52,619 bases of DNA from JANLUX01 sp031366005 (lineage in GTDB: Bacteria; Bacteroidota; Bacteroidia; AKYH767-A; OLB10), in the NCBI GenBank assembly GCA_031366005.1, contig JANLZB010000084.1, forward strand, positions 1 through 52,619, given 5' to 3'. The notes under the pieces were generated by a model that ran no database searches, was not told where the DNA came from, and was given only the letters and a program-made list of their open reading frames with translations. A program made the position numbers and the translations under genes. Shown here in pieces: positions 8,985-18,471 of the stretch (its first letter is position 1; every line of letters begins with the position of its first letter).

Positions 8985-10772
8985 ATGCTTATGATAGTTC
9001 GCCACAATTTAATGCTCCTGCTCACATTCTTGTTAATGGTTAGCGGGTGCAAACAGAATGAAAAAAAACAAACCAATTCCAATGATTCGCGTTTTGAAAG
9101 TTTTCGCGATCATTTTGTAGCTGAAATGTTTCGTATCAGTCCTTCAAGGGCGCTCAATGCCGGTAATCATTCATATGATACACTCCTCATCGTCCTCACT
9201 GATGATCGTATCAAAGAAGAAAACAACGCGTGGAATGCGTTAATGGATAGTATCAAAACTTTTGATGAGAACAACCTTTCCGATCTCAATAAAATTGATT
9301 TGTGGATGATGCGTGATGAAATAAATGCAAATCTGTGGCGCAACAACGAATTTAAAGACCGTGAATGGAATCCCGCAACATTTAACATCTCCAATGATTT
9401 TGCCATGATATTAAATGGCAGTTATGATAAGCTTGATGCAAGGCTAAAATCTTTTTCGCAACGTCTGCTCCATGTCCCTGATTATTATAAAGCTGCCGTA
9501 CAAAATATTAAAAACCCAACCATCGAACATACTGACCTGGCCATTCTGCAAAATGAAAGTTCCATTGAAGAAGTGTTTGGCAACGCATTAAAAGATTCAG
9601 TAAAAATTTCTTCGTTAAGCGAGGAAGAAAAAAATAATTTGCTTTCGCGGAATGATGATGCACGTGCTGCAATGAAAACTTATGTTGATTGGTTAAAGAA
9701 TAAACGCAAAACCATGACTCCTGAAAACAGCCGCAGCTTCAGGATCGGAAAAACACTGTATGATAAAAAATTTGAATATGAAATTGTTTCACGCTATTCA
9801 GCAGAACAGATTTTTGAAAAAGCCAAATCACGGAGAAATGAACTGCATCACGAAATGGCAAACCTCAGCCGAACTTTGTGGAGTAAATATTTTGGCACCA
9901 TACCAATGCCTGCTGATTCATTGGTCTTAATCAGAAAAATGATTGACACTCTTTCTGTTCAACACGTAAAACCTGATTCATTCATTATCAGTATCCAGCA
10001 GCAGATGCCGCAGCTCATTAGTTTTATCAATGAGAAAAAACTCATTTACATCGATCCTTCCAAACCCCTCGTAGTTCGCAAAACTCCCGGCTACATGGAA
10101 GGCAGTGGCGCAGGTGCTTCTATCTCTGCACCCGGACCTTATGATAAAAATGCTAATACTTATTACAATGTTTCTCCTCTCAGTGGATACACACCACAGC
10201 AGGCCGAAAGTTATTTGCGTGAGTACAATCATTACATACTCCAGATTTTAAACATGCACGAAGCCATTCCCGGTCATTACACACAGCTTGTTTACAGCAA
10301 TAATTCTCCCAGCATCATCAAGAGTTTGCTCGGTAATGGCGCCATGGTTGAAGGCTGGGCTGTTTACACAGAGAGAATGATGTTGGAAAATGGCTATGGT
10401 GCTGAAGCAGGTTCTAAAGAATCACCTCCTGAATTCTGGTTAATGTATTACAAATGGCATTTGCGATCCGTGTGCAATACTATCTTGGATTACAGTGTCC
10501 ACGTATCAAACATGAGCGAAGCCGATGCAAAAAAACTTTTAATTGATGGAGCATTTCAGCAACAGGCGGAAGCCGATGGTAAATGGAGAAGGGTGAAACT
10601 AACACAAGTGCAATTGTGCAGTTATTTCACAGGCTTCACCGAGATTTATGATCTGCGTGAAGAACTAAAAAAATCAATGGGTGATAAATTTGATCTCAAA
10701 TCCTTACACGAAAAATTTTTAAGCTACGGAAGCGCTCCTGTGAAGTATATAGCAGAGTTAATGAAGAAATAG
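8985..10772 (+). CDS. DUF885-family zinc metallopeptidase lipoprotein
   Basis: The 595-residue protein has a lipoprotein signal ending in LLMVSGC followed by KQNEKK; the first ATG is used, though an ATG three codons later would also serve. The C-terminal half carries NMHEAIPGHYTQL (about 422-434), an HExxxGH zinc site typical of DUF885 proteins. EGWAVYTERM about 30 residues later supplies the third ligand. The family resembles M32/gluzincin-type peptidases; substrates are mostly unknown. It is probably anchored in the outer membrane, facing the periplasm or the outside. It is divergent from the S9A peptidase gene and may share its regulatory interval. Confidence 0.87.
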   Translation: MLMIVRHNLMLLLTFLLMVSGCKQNEKKQTNSNDSRFESFRDHFVAEMFRISPSRALNAGNHSYDTLLIVLTDDRIKEENNAWNALMDSIKTFDENNLSDLNKIDLWMMRDEINANLWRNNEFKDREWNPATFNISNDFAMILNGSYDKLDARLKSFSQRLLHVPDYYKAAVQNIKNPTIEHTDLAILQNESSIEEVFGNALKDSVKISSLSEEEKNNLLSRNDDARAAMKTYVDWLKNKRKTMTPENSRSFRIGKTLYDKKFEYEIVSRYSAEQIFEKAKSRRNELHHEMANLSRTLWSKYFGTIPMPADSLVLIRKMIDTLSVQHVKPDSFIISIQQQMPQLISFINEKKLIYIDPSKPLVVRKTPGYMEGSGAGASISAPGPYDKNANTYYNVSPLSGYTPQQAESYLREYNHYILQILNMHEAIPGHYTQLVYSNNSPSIIKSLLGNGAMVEGWAVYTERMMLENGYGAEAGSKESPPEFWLMYYKWHLRSVCNTILDYSVHVSNMSEADAKKLLIDGAFQQQAEADGKWRRVKLTQVQLCSYFTGFTEIYDLREELKKSMGDKFDLKSLHEKFLSYGSAPVKYIAELMKK

Positions 10773-10781
10773 AAAAAGTAG

Positions 10782-10873
10782 GCAGCAGCAGTTGCAGGAG
10801 GCAGTGAAAAGAAATAGCAATGGAAAGTTGAAGTAAGTAGGTTTTATTTACTGCCTCCTGCAACTGCTGCTGC
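10782..10873. terminator. Long hairpin between convergent DUF885 and aroC genes
   Basis: Two perfectly complementary 24-nt arms (10782-10805 and 10850-10873) flank a 44-nt loop between the stop codons of two convergent genes. The arms read GCAGCAGCAGTTGCAGG and onwards. It probably acts as a two-way transcription stop, although there is no clean T tract on either side. Confidence 0.7.
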
Positions 10874-10876
10874 TTC

Positions 10877-11953
10877 CTATCTATAGGCTTTATTCCTCAA
10901 CAAATGATCCGCCATCACCATCGCAGCCATTGCCTCCACAATAGGCACAGCGCGTGGAAGCACACAGGCATCATGTCTTCCTTTTCCTTCTATAGTAATT
11001 GATTCATTGTTTTTGTTTACTGTTTGTTGAGATTGCATTAAAGTTGCAACCGGTTTAAATAATACCCTGAAAAAAATATCCTGTCCATTACTGATTCCAC
11101 CTTGAATACCGCCACTATTGTTGGTTGAAGTGGTGATAGCATTTTCTTTATTTACAAACACATCATTTAATGCTGAACCTCTTTTCATAACTGCATCAAA
11201 CCCTGCCCCATAGTCAAAGCCATGAGCGGCATTAATGCTCAGCATCGCTTTTGCCAGGTCAGCATGCAGCTTATCAAACACAGGTTCGCCTAACCCTACC
11301 GGACAATTTTTAATTATACAGCTCACCGTTCCTCCTATAGTATCGCCAGCATTCCGCACATCTTCAATCAGTTCAATCATCCGTTTCGCAGTCTCCATAT
11401 CATGACATCGTACAGGAGTATTTTCAATCAATGAAAAATTTAATTCAGAGGGATTTGTATCACATCTCACCTCACCAACTTGTGAAACATAAGCATACAC
11501 TGCCATTCCTTCCTGCATCAATAACTGCTGCGCCACTGCACCTGCAATCACCCTCGCTGCCGTTTCTCTTGCTGATGAGCGTCCTCCACCTCGATGATCA
11601 CGCACCCCGTATTTCCGCTCATAAGTATAGTCAGCATGCGATGGCCGGTATGCATCCTTTAAATGTTCATAATCCCCTGATTCCTGATTTTCATTCCTTA
11701 TAAAAAAACTCAGTGGCGCACCCGTTGTTCTCCCTTCAAACAATCCGCTCAGCACCTCAAACTCATCACTTTCTTTTCGTGAGGTAGTTAAAGCACTTTG
11801 CCCCGGTTTGCGTTTGTTTAACTGTTGTTGAATAAAATGCAAATCAAGTAACAGATTAGAAGGGCATCCGTCTATCACCACACCAATTCCTGCACCATGG
11901 CTTTCGCCAAAAGTGGTTACTCTGAATAATGTACCGAATGTGTTACCCGCCAT
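10877..11953 (-). CDS. aroC: Chorismate synthase
   Basis: I start at the ATG at 11953 (MAGNTFGTLFRVTTFGESHG), giving 358 residues, the usual length. A longer frame adds an unrelated N-terminus. Family signatures are GESHG (15-19), FEGRTTGAPLSF, RPSHADYTYERKYG with the DHRGGGRSSARET block, and NAAHGFDYGAGF near the C-terminal third. The enzyme converts 5-enolpyruvylshikimate 3-phosphate to chorismate with reduced FMN, the last step of the common aromatic pathway, in the cytoplasm. The gene stands alone here. Its leader carries four heptamers (12026-12053). Confidence 0.97.
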   Translation of the reverse strand: MAGNTFGTLFRVTTFGESHGAGIGVVIDGCPSNLLLDLHFIQQQLNKRKPGQSALTTSRKESDEFEVLSGLFEGRTTGAPLSFFIRNENQESGDYEHLKDAYRPSHADYTYERKYGVRDHRGGGRSSARETAARVIAGAVAQQLLMQEGMAVYAYVSQVGEVRCDTNPSELNFSLIENTPVRCHDMETAKRMIELIEDVRNAGDTIGGTVSCIIKNCPVGLGEPVFDKLHADLAKAMLSINAAHGFDYGAGFDAVMKRGSALNDVFVNKENAITTSTNNSGGIQGGISNGQDIFFRVLFKPVATLMQSQQTVNKNNESITIEGKGRHDACVLPRAVPIVEAMAAMVMADHLLRNKAYR

Positions 11954-12025
11954 AAAAAAATCTTTGGCAAAAGTGTAAAACTTTACCAAAGATTTTAATA
12001 AAAATTTTATTTCAATTATTTATCG

Positions 12026-12053
12026 CTAACTCAAAACTCAAAACTCATAACTC
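12026..12053 (-). repeat. Four heptamers in the aroC leader
   Basis: On the minus strand the units read GAGTTAT, GAGTTTT, GAGTTTT, GAGTTAG, preceded by AAGGGAGTT overlap. The phase and motif match the longer array in front of the S9A peptidase gene. Confidence 0.75.
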
Positions 12054-12238
12054 CCTTCTAATCTGCAGTGGCAAAGTAAAATAATGTTTGCACTCCAACA
12101 TCAATTACATTAGATTTGCTTAATCCATTTTTTTTATTCGATAACATGGTATTGCTAATCTGTTCGCTAAAGTGGCCACACCCTAATGGAGATCAAAGAA
12201 AAAATAAACAATAAATTGCAATTTTCAACCGGAGACGG

Positions 12239-12270
12239 CTCCCTTCTCCTTCGGAGAGGTGGGGGTGAGG
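12239..12270. repeat. REP-like extragenic hairpin
   Basis: The core is CTCCTTCGGAG inside a C-rich then G-rich context (CTCCCTTCTCC and GGTGGGGGTGAGG). It can fold with a TTC-type loop. Similar CTCCTTCGGAG elements are dispersed in many bacterial genomes. Only this copy is seen in the window. Confidence 0.45.
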
Positions 12271-12356
12271 TGAAATACTTAGTATCAAATTTCGTAGTCA
12301 TTTCACCAACAACCCCGGCTATCAAAATAAAATGCTAAATATGCAGCAAAGTTTCA

Positions 12357-13250
12357 ATGCGCCTCAATAAGTTCATAAGCGAAAGCGGTCTGTGTTCCAG
12401 GCGCGAAGCCGACCGTTTTATTATTCGTGGAGTTGTATTCATAAACGAGCGCAAAGCCAATGTGGGCGATCAGGTTAAAGTGGGCGACAGGGTACGTGTT
12501 AATGGAAACCAACTCGAACCAAGGCAAGCCGATGATACTATTTTTATTGCATTGAATAAACCTGTTGGAGTAACATCAACAACCGAAGAAAATGTGCGAA
12601 ATAACATCGTGCAATTTGTAAATCACAGCAAACGTGTTTTCCCTATCGGTCGTTTAGATAAAGATTCGCAGGGACTCATATTTCTCACCAACAATGGCGA
12701 TATGGTGAACAAGATATTGCGGGCAGGCAACAACCATGAAAAAGAATATGTCGTAACAGTCAACAAGCCCTTAACCCCCGGTGTCATCACCTCCATGGCA
12801 AGTGGCGTTCCCATGCTTGGCATCACCACCAAAAAGTGTAAGGTGGTCCAGCTGGGAGTAAATACATTCAGGATTATTTTGATACAAGGGCTAAACCGCC
12901 AGATACGCAGGATGTGTGAACATTTCGGTTATGATGTAATTAAACTGGAACGCGTTCGCATCATGAACATAAGTCTCAAAGGTTTGCCCGTTGGAGATTG
13001 GAGAGATCTAACCGAAAGCGAAATGAAAGTCATTTACAGCTTACTGGGTGAATCATCCGGTGTAGATGAAAAAAAACCAAATCCTAAACAGACTTCTAAA
13101 AAAGTCAAACCCGAAATTTCAAAAACATACGGATCAAAAAAATCTATTTCGGAACGTTCATCCAATTACAGTTTTGATAAACCACACAGAAAAAACAATA
13201 GTAACCGAAACACAAAAAGCAAACCTGCACGCAGATCAGGCAGACGATAA
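12357..13250 (+). CDS. rluF: 23S rRNA pseudouridine synthase, RluF type
   Basis: The 297-residue protein opens with an S4 RNA-binding domain (MRLNKFISESGLCSRREADR, to about 50). The RsuA/RluB/E/F-type catalytic domain follows, with active-site Asp in GRLDKDSQGL (about 100). The block QGLNRQIRRMCEHFGYDV with LERVRIMNI is characteristic of RluF, which modifies U2604 of 23S rRNA in E. coli. The last 60 residues form a Lys/Ser/Asn-rich, probably disordered tail, common in Bacteroidota versions and likely RNA-binding. RluB is the main alternative, but the RIMN motif favours RluF. Confidence 0.88.
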   Translation: MRLNKFISESGLCSRREADRFIIRGVVFINERKANVGDQVKVGDRVRVNGNQLEPRQADDTIFIALNKPVGVTSTTEENVRNNIVQFVNHSKRVFPIGRLDKDSQGLIFLTNNGDMVNKILRAGNNHEKEYVVTVNKPLTPGVITSMASGVPMLGITTKKCKVVQLGVNTFRIILIQGLNRQIRRMCEHFGYDVIKLERVRIMNISLKGLPVGDWRDLTESEMKVIYSLLGESSGVDEKKPNPKQTSKKVKPEISKTYGSKKSISERSSNYSFDKPHRKNNSNRNTKSKPARRSGRR

Positions 13251-13460
13251 TAACCCGTAATCAGCACAAGTGGACATCTACGCTTTCACATACTTGGTAT
13301 CCTGGTACTATTGGGGTGCGGATATAATACAGCAAAGGTTTACGTTTAGATAGCTTTTAAAATTGAAATTATTTTGTCAAAACGGATTGAGAAATTATAA
13401 GCCCATATACTATTTTTACACAATAATTCTATAGTAATAAATTTTAAACAACACTACAAC

Positions 13461-14525
13461 ATGAGAAAGCACAACTTCGGAGCAGGTCCCGGCATACTCC
13501 CTGAAATAGCCCTTAAGAAAACACAGGATGCACTGATTGATTTCAACGGAATAGGAATGGGCGTGATGGAAATAAGCCATCGCAGCAAAGATTTTGAAGC
13601 CGTATTGCAAAAAGCAAAATCACTGGTAAAAGAACTATTAAACGTTCCTGATACACACGAAGTATTATTTCTGCAAGGCGGGGCAAGCACTCAGTTTGCA
13701 ATGGTTCCTATGAATTATCTTAATACCAAAGCTGCCTATATTGACCAGGGTGCCTGGAGCAACAAAGCCATCAAAGAAGCAAAACTTTTTGGCGAAGTAA
13801 ACGTGCTGGCTTCCTCTAAAGATAAAAATTATTCCTACCAGCCCAAAGGATACACCATCCCCGCTGATAGCGATTACCTTCATATCTGTTCCAATGAAAC
13901 CATTCATGGCACACAGGTAAAAACTTTTCCCGCATCTCCCATCCCCGTTATTTGCGATATGAGCAGCGATATATTTTCACGCCCAGTTGATGTCTCCAAA
14001 TTTGATATGATTTATGCAGGTGCACAAAAAAATATGGGTCCTTCCGGTGTCACACTCGTGATAATAAAAAAAGATTCAATCGGAAAAACGGATCGCGTAA
14101 TTCCCACCATGTTGAATTACAAAACACATCTCGAAAACGATTCACTTTACAACACACCACCCGTTATCGCAATTTTAGTTTGCATGTATGTGCTCGAATG
14201 GTTACAATCAATTGGTGGCGTTTCCGCAATGGAAAAAATCAACAAACAAAAATTTGATCTCTTTTATGGTGAGGTAGATAGTAATCCAATGTTCACCGGC
14301 ACATGCGCTGTCGAAGATCGTTCTCCAATGAATGCCTGTTTCCTTTTAAAAAATACAGAGTTGGAAGAAGAATTCATGAAAGCTACTAAGGATGCCGGAA
14401 TATCTGGTATCAAAGGACATCGCTCTGTTGGCGGATTCCGTGCTTCTATGTACAATGCATTGCCATTGGAAAGTGTTAAAGTGTTAACAAATGTGATGAA
14501 GGAATTTGCACAGGTAAAAGCTTAG
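13461..14525 (+). CDS. serC: Phosphoserine aminotransferase
   Basis: The 354-residue protein starts MRKHNFGAGPGILPE, the standard SerC N-terminus (NFxAGPxxLP). EISHRSKDF, the LFLQGGAS loop and YAGAQKNMGPSG with the pyridoxal-phosphate Lys (near residue 190) are all present. RASMYNALP near the end binds the phosphate of the substrate. It makes phosphoserine from 3-phosphohydroxypyruvate and glutamate. In many Bacteroidota serC is followed directly by serA; here serA is the third gene downstream, after two lipoprotein genes. The 210-nt spacer upstream has no other feature I can support. Confidence 0.97.
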   Translation: MRKHNFGAGPGILPEIALKKTQDALIDFNGIGMGVMEISHRSKDFEAVLQKAKSLVKELLNVPDTHEVLFLQGGASTQFAMVPMNYLNTKAAYIDQGAWSNKAIKEAKLFGEVNVLASSKDKNYSYQPKGYTIPADSDYLHICSNETIHGTQVKTFPASPIPVICDMSSDIFSRPVDVSKFDMIYAGAQKNMGPSGVTLVIIKKDSIGKTDRVIPTMLNYKTHLENDSLYNTPPVIAILVCMYVLEWLQSIGGVSAMEKINKQKFDLFYGEVDSNPMFTGTCAVEDRSPMNACFLLKNTELEEEFMKATKDAGISGIKGHRSVGGFRASMYNALPLESVKVLTNVMKEFAQVKA

Positions 14526-14623
14526 TTAATTTTCTTTTCATTTTTTTTATTCAGATGTTGCATGGCTGAATAGAAAGCCCTACGTTTGTGAAGACCATAA
14601 AAAAAATCAATAATATTTATAAA

Positions 14624-16273
14624 ATGAAAAGAATCAATTATTTATTAATCCCGGTAGCTTTTGCCCTAATGGTAAGCTCCTGTAAAAAATCAAAGGAAGA
14701 AGAAGCAACTCCGGCACCCACTCCAACACCTTCTTCAACAACTCATGCATTAGGTTATAGTGCTACTGATAATCCATCCACTATTCCATCTGCAATAAAC
14801 TTTGGTACGGCCACAGGTACTTTGCCATCGTCTTATTCCATCATTGATAAATTTCCGCCTATTGGTAACCAGGGACAATATGGAACCTGTGTTGCATGGG
14901 CTACTGCATATAACACCAAAACAGCTTTAGAAGGAATGGATAACGGATGGGGGGCTGCGCAATTAAGCGATGTTAATAATCAATTAAGTCCGCTGGATTT
15001 ATTCACATCAATTGATAACAGCCTTAAAGGCCAGAACTGTAACGGAACAAATTTTACTTCTGCTCTTGATGTAGTGTTAAACAGAGGAGTTGCCACCTTA
15101 GCTGTAGCTCCATATAATAATCTGACCGATTGCTCAACAGCAAATGTTCAGACATCATGGACAGCCAATGCCGGTTCACATAAAATAAAAAACTATCGTA
15201 AAATTCCAAAAACCGTTGTTGATATTAAAACTGCAATTGCTGATAATATCCCCGTAATATTTGGTGCCAAACTCTCTGATAATTTTATGACATGGAATAA
15301 TGATAATGTCATTTCAGCTAACACTACTTATAATCAGGTTGGCCAGCATGCGGGCCATGCATTGGTTGTTTCGGGCTATGATGATAATAAAGGACCTAAC
15401 GGTGCTTTCAGAGTGACCAACTCATGGGGTACCAATTGGGGTGATGCAGGTTATATATGGGTTGATTATAACTTTTTTGTAAATGAATTTGTACCTGATG
15501 ATGATGTATTTACTGCTACCAACGATCATGGAAATGGACCGCCACCACCGGTTGATCCAAGCGTAACAAGCAATCCGGATCTTGCAGCATGGGCTACATC
15601 TGATGTTTCAATGGGTGGAACTGACAGGCAAATAACTTTTGATATTTATAACATTGGTGCTCAGAATGCGCCAAGCGCACAGGGTTGGAATGTTTCTTAT
15701 TTATATTACAATGCTTATGATGCAAATGATTATGGCTTTCTTTTTTATGATGATATGAATACCACTGTGCCTCTCAACACACTTACTTTTACATCAAACG
15801 GATTTGTTGCTAACTATGATGTGCCTTCAGGAACTACGCTTGCACAAGCACTCTTTGCTTCTAATTTCGGAATGTATCAGAACTATTCAGTTCCCGGCAG
15901 TGTAACAGGTTATTATTACCTGATATTAATTGCAGATACTTATAACTCATTTGATGAAGAAGACGAGCAGAATAATTATTTTTATACCAGTGGCCAATAT
16001 CCAATTACTTTTATAAATGGAGTAGTTCAACGCTCTGCTAAACCTGTAAATTATATTGGCAATTATTCATTTAAAAACAGATTAACAGCTAACAAAACTA
16101 CGCTCAAAAATAATCCTTACCGAAGTGTGGTTAATAGTACTTATCCTAACGCATATGGCATTGATGAAATCCGTCAGATGATTAAAAATCAGAAAAAATC
16201 CGGTGAATGGAATCGTAAATTGCAGGCATTCAAATTAGGTAAACAAACTGTAGTTGGCGGAATAAATAAATAG
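14624..16273 (+). CDS. Papain-family (C1A) cysteine peptidase lipoprotein
   Basis: I start at the ATG at 14624, which gives a lipoprotein signal (MKRINYLLIPVAFALMVSSC, then KKSKEEE) and 549 residues; an ATG 12 codons earlier exists but spoils the signal. A Pro/Thr linker follows. The catalytic domain has the oxyanion Gln and nucleophile Cys in NQGQYGTCVAWAT (about 82-90), His in GHALVVSGYDD (about 245) and Asn in TNSWGTNWGDAGY (about 265). The C-terminal region from about 310 (NPDLAAWATSD) resembles a CARDB-type adhesive domain. It is probably a surface-anchored peptidase. A strong terminator follows. Confidence 0.88.
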   Translation: MKRINYLLIPVAFALMVSSCKKSKEEEATPAPTPTPSSTTHALGYSATDNPSTIPSAINFGTATGTLPSSYSIIDKFPPIGNQGQYGTCVAWATAYNTKTALEGMDNGWGAAQLSDVNNQLSPLDLFTSIDNSLKGQNCNGTNFTSALDVVLNRGVATLAVAPYNNLTDCSTANVQTSWTANAGSHKIKNYRKIPKTVVDIKTAIADNIPVIFGAKLSDNFMTWNNDNVISANTTYNQVGQHAGHALVVSGYDDNKGPNGAFRVTNSWGTNWGDAGYIWVDYNFFVNEFVPDDDVFTATNDHGNGPPPPVDPSVTSNPDLAAWATSDVSMGGTDRQITFDIYNIGAQNAPSAQGWNVSYLYYNAYDANDYGFLFYDDMNTTVPLNTLTFTSNGFVANYDVPSGTTLAQALFASNFGMYQNYSVPGSVTGYYYLILIADTYNSFDEEDEQNNYFYTSGQYPITFINGVVQRSAKPVNYIGNYSFKNRLTANKTTLKNNPYRSVVNSTYPNAYGIDEIRQMIKNQKKSGEWNRKLQAFKLGKQTVVGGINK

Positions 16274-16299
16274 AAAAAATACTAATCAGTAATAAGAAT

Positions 16300-16333
16300 A
16301 AAAATCCGGATTGTTTAAATCCGGATTTTTTTT
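16300..16333 (+). terminator. Rho-independent terminator after the C1 peptidase gene
   Basis: The hairpin has 13-nt arms (AAAAATCCGGATT and its complement) around loop GTTTA and runs into eight T residues. Confidence 0.92.
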
Positions 16334-16357
16334 AAAATAAAATTAATAATAAGGTCA

Positions 16358-17320
16358 ATGATAAAAACCATAGCAATACTTACCACCATTTTAGTTTCAA
16401 CATTTAATTCCTGCTCTTCAAAAAATGCTGTTAAAGGAAACAGCAATTCTGTAAATGCAAGTGAATTAATAAATCTCATCAATGAAGGAAAAGATATTTA
16501 TATTGAAAACAAAATCATTGAAGGAGTTATTGATCTCACACAATTGAAAACTGGAAGTGATGAAAACAAAAACATTCATCGTATCAGCATAACCTCTTCT
16601 CTCACTTTTCTCCATTGCATATTCACTGAAAAAATAATTGGTTATAGTACCAATGATTCAAAGACAAATCTTGTTTCATTTACAAAAAACATTACCTGTA
16701 TTGAATGTGAATTTAAAGAAGAAGTGTTTTTACGTGAATGCACTTTTTACGGATCAGCAAATTTTTCAGGTACTTCTTTCGTGAAAAAAACTTCTTTTGA
16801 AGGAAGTAATTTTATTACCGATGCATTTTTTTCAAAGTCAAGCTTTAGTGATGAAGCCCGTTTTCAAAATGTGGTTTTTCAAAATAAATCTAACTTTATG
16901 GAGGCGATATGTGGAAAAACAATCAGTTTTCAAGGTGCTGGTTTTACTGGTGATGCACAATTTAGCGTAGTAAAATTTTTAGCTTACGCTGATTTTTCTG
17001 TTTGTGCTTTTTCAGCAGGTTGTTATTTTAATTATGCTGAGTTCAGTAACCAGGCTATTTTTAACAACACCGTTTTTAAAGGACGAGCTGAATTTCTCAA
17101 ATCACTTTTTAATGGTAACACAGAGTTTAAAGCTTGTATATTTTACAATATTGTAAAAATGAATGAAGCTACGATTGGCAATAACTTAAACTTTACAAAC
17201 GCTGCATTTATTTATTCAAAGCCTGATATGGAGAAGGCAATAAAAACCAACAACACTAAGATTATTTTTGAAAATGCCAGAGTTACTATGTTTACTCATT
17301 TAACTGAAAAAGATTTCTAA
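16358..17320 (+). CDS. Pentapeptide-repeat-like lipoprotein
   Basis: The 320-residue product begins with a lipoprotein signal (MIKTIAILTTILVSTFNSC, then SSKN). From about residue 105 to 275 it consists of near five-residue steps with Phe or Leu at the centre, such as GSANFSGTSFVKKTSFEGSN, FSDEARFQNVVFQNKSNF and QAIFNNTVFKGRAEF. This is the right-handed quadrilateral beta-helix pattern of pentapeptide repeats, in the looser form. The N-terminal 100 residues include several Cys. It is likely a surface or periplasmic lipoprotein with an unknown partner. Confidence 0.75.
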   Translation: MIKTIAILTTILVSTFNSCSSKNAVKGNSNSVNASELINLINEGKDIYIENKIIEGVIDLTQLKTGSDENKNIHRISITSSLTFLHCIFTEKIIGYSTNDSKTNLVSFTKNITCIECEFKEEVFLRECTFYGSANFSGTSFVKKTSFEGSNFITDAFFSKSSFSDEARFQNVVFQNKSNFMEAICGKTISFQGAGFTGDAQFSVVKFLAYADFSVCAFSAGCYFNYAEFSNQAIFNNTVFKGRAEFLKSLFNGNTEFKACIFYNIVKMNEATIGNNLNFTNAAFIYSKPDMEKAIKTNNTKIIFENARVTMFTHLTEKDF

Positions 17321-17402
17321 AAGAAAAAAATCGCTCGTGAATTAAATTTATTCTTGCCAAATATTTACTTAATTAGCCATTCGAAATTCAAACTGAATTG
17401 CT

Positions 17403-18371
17403 ATGATAAAAATATTAGCCAACGATGGAATAGATGCTGCAGGTAAAAAGATTTTTGACGCTGCGGGTTTTTCTGTTTCTACTGATAAAGTTACTCAGGA
17501 AAATATAGGGGAAGCATTAAAAAATTTTGATGCTGTACTTGTTCGCAGTGCAACACAGGTTCGTAAAGAACATATTGATGTTGCTTCTAACCTGCGGTTA
17601 ATCGGCCGTGCCGGTGTAGGTATGGATAATATTGATGTAAAGTACGCTCGCGATAAAGGATTAGCAGTGGTAAATACACCGGCTGCATCTTCTCAATCCG
17701 TTGCTGAACTGGTGTTTGCCCATTTGTTTACAGGGGTTCGCTTCTTACATGATTCAAACCGGAATATGCCTGCTTGCGATTCAAAAGAAAGTTTTGAGAA
17801 ACTGAAAAAAAATTATTCAGCAGGAATTGAATTGCGCGGAAAAACCATCGGTATCATTGGTGCCGGGCAAATTGGTAAAGCAGTGGCCTCAATAGCTCTT
17901 GGTTTGGGAATGAATGTTTTGTTTCATCGTTTAAATAACGAAGATGTAATTGTTGACCTCGATTTTCACCAGGCAATTGGTCATCGTAAAGTTACTATCA
18001 CATTCAAATGTGTTTCGTTTACAAAATTGCTGATTGAAAGTGATTTCATCACATTGCATGTTCCGTTTCCAAAAGGTTTAGCTCCTGTTATCAGCAAAAA
18101 AGAATTTGATTTGATGAAACCCGGAGTTGGAATTGTAAACACGGCAAGAGGTGGAGTAGTTTCAGAAACAGATTTACTTGAAGCACTGAACGGAAAACTT
18201 GGTTTTGCAGGCTTGGATGTTTTTGAAGGAGAGCCGATTATTAAAGAAGCTTTACGCCAACATTCAAAAGTTTCATTGTCTCCTCATATCGGAGGTTCTA
18301 CAAAAGAAGCACAAGAACGGATTGGCATTGAGCTGGCAGAAAAGGTAGTTGAATATTTCACAAAAAAATAA
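17403..18371 (+). CDS. serA: D-3-phosphoglycerate dehydrogenase, short form
   Basis: The 322-residue protein has the D-2-hydroxyacid dehydrogenase layout. The Rossmann loop is GIIGAGQIGKAVA (about 151-163). The catalytic Arg is in NTARGG (about 246), Glu in VFEGEP (about 275) and His in SPHIGGST (about 294). RAGVGMDNIDV marks the substrate domain. It lacks the C-terminal ACT domain, so classic serine feedback is not expected. It oxidises 3-phosphoglycerate to 3-phosphohydroxypyruvate, supplying SerC. The role is supported by serC about 2.9 kb upstream on the same strand; another hydroxyacid substrate is possible but less likely. Confidence 0.9.
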   Translation: MIKILANDGIDAAGKKIFDAAGFSVSTDKVTQENIGEALKNFDAVLVRSATQVRKEHIDVASNLRLIGRAGVGMDNIDVKYARDKGLAVVNTPAASSQSVAELVFAHLFTGVRFLHDSNRNMPACDSKESFEKLKKNYSAGIELRGKTIGIIGAGQIGKAVASIALGLGMNVLFHRLNNEDVIVDLDFHQAIGHRKVTITFKCVSFTKLLIESDFITLHVPFPKGLAPVISKKEFDLMKPGVGIVNTARGGVVSETDLLEALNGKLGFAGLDVFEGEPIIKEALRQHSKVSLSPHIGGSTKEAQERIGIELAEKVVEYFTKK

Positions 18372-18406
18372 TTGTGGTTTTGGTTAATTTCTTTTAGGCA
18401 TTAATC

Positions 18407-18456
18407 AAAAAAAAACTGGAAATTGAAAGTATAAACTTTATACTCAATTTCCAGTT
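18407..18456 (-). terminator. recA terminator
   Basis: Arms AACTGGAAATTG and CAATTTCCAGTT form 12 bp, with a further 8-bp AT-rich inner stem. On the minus strand the hairpin is followed by nine T residues. It lies just after the recA stop and may also slow transcripts from serA. Confidence 0.88.
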
Positions 18457-18471
18457 GGCAACTATTATCAT

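Larger units (their letters stand above)
11954..12356. other. 403-nt spacer between divergent aroC and rluF
   Basis: This interval holds the aroC leader with heptamers, a possible minus-strand promoter around TTACTTTGCC (near 12070) and a C/G-rich hairpin element (12239-12270). I see no gene in it. Confidence 0.6.
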
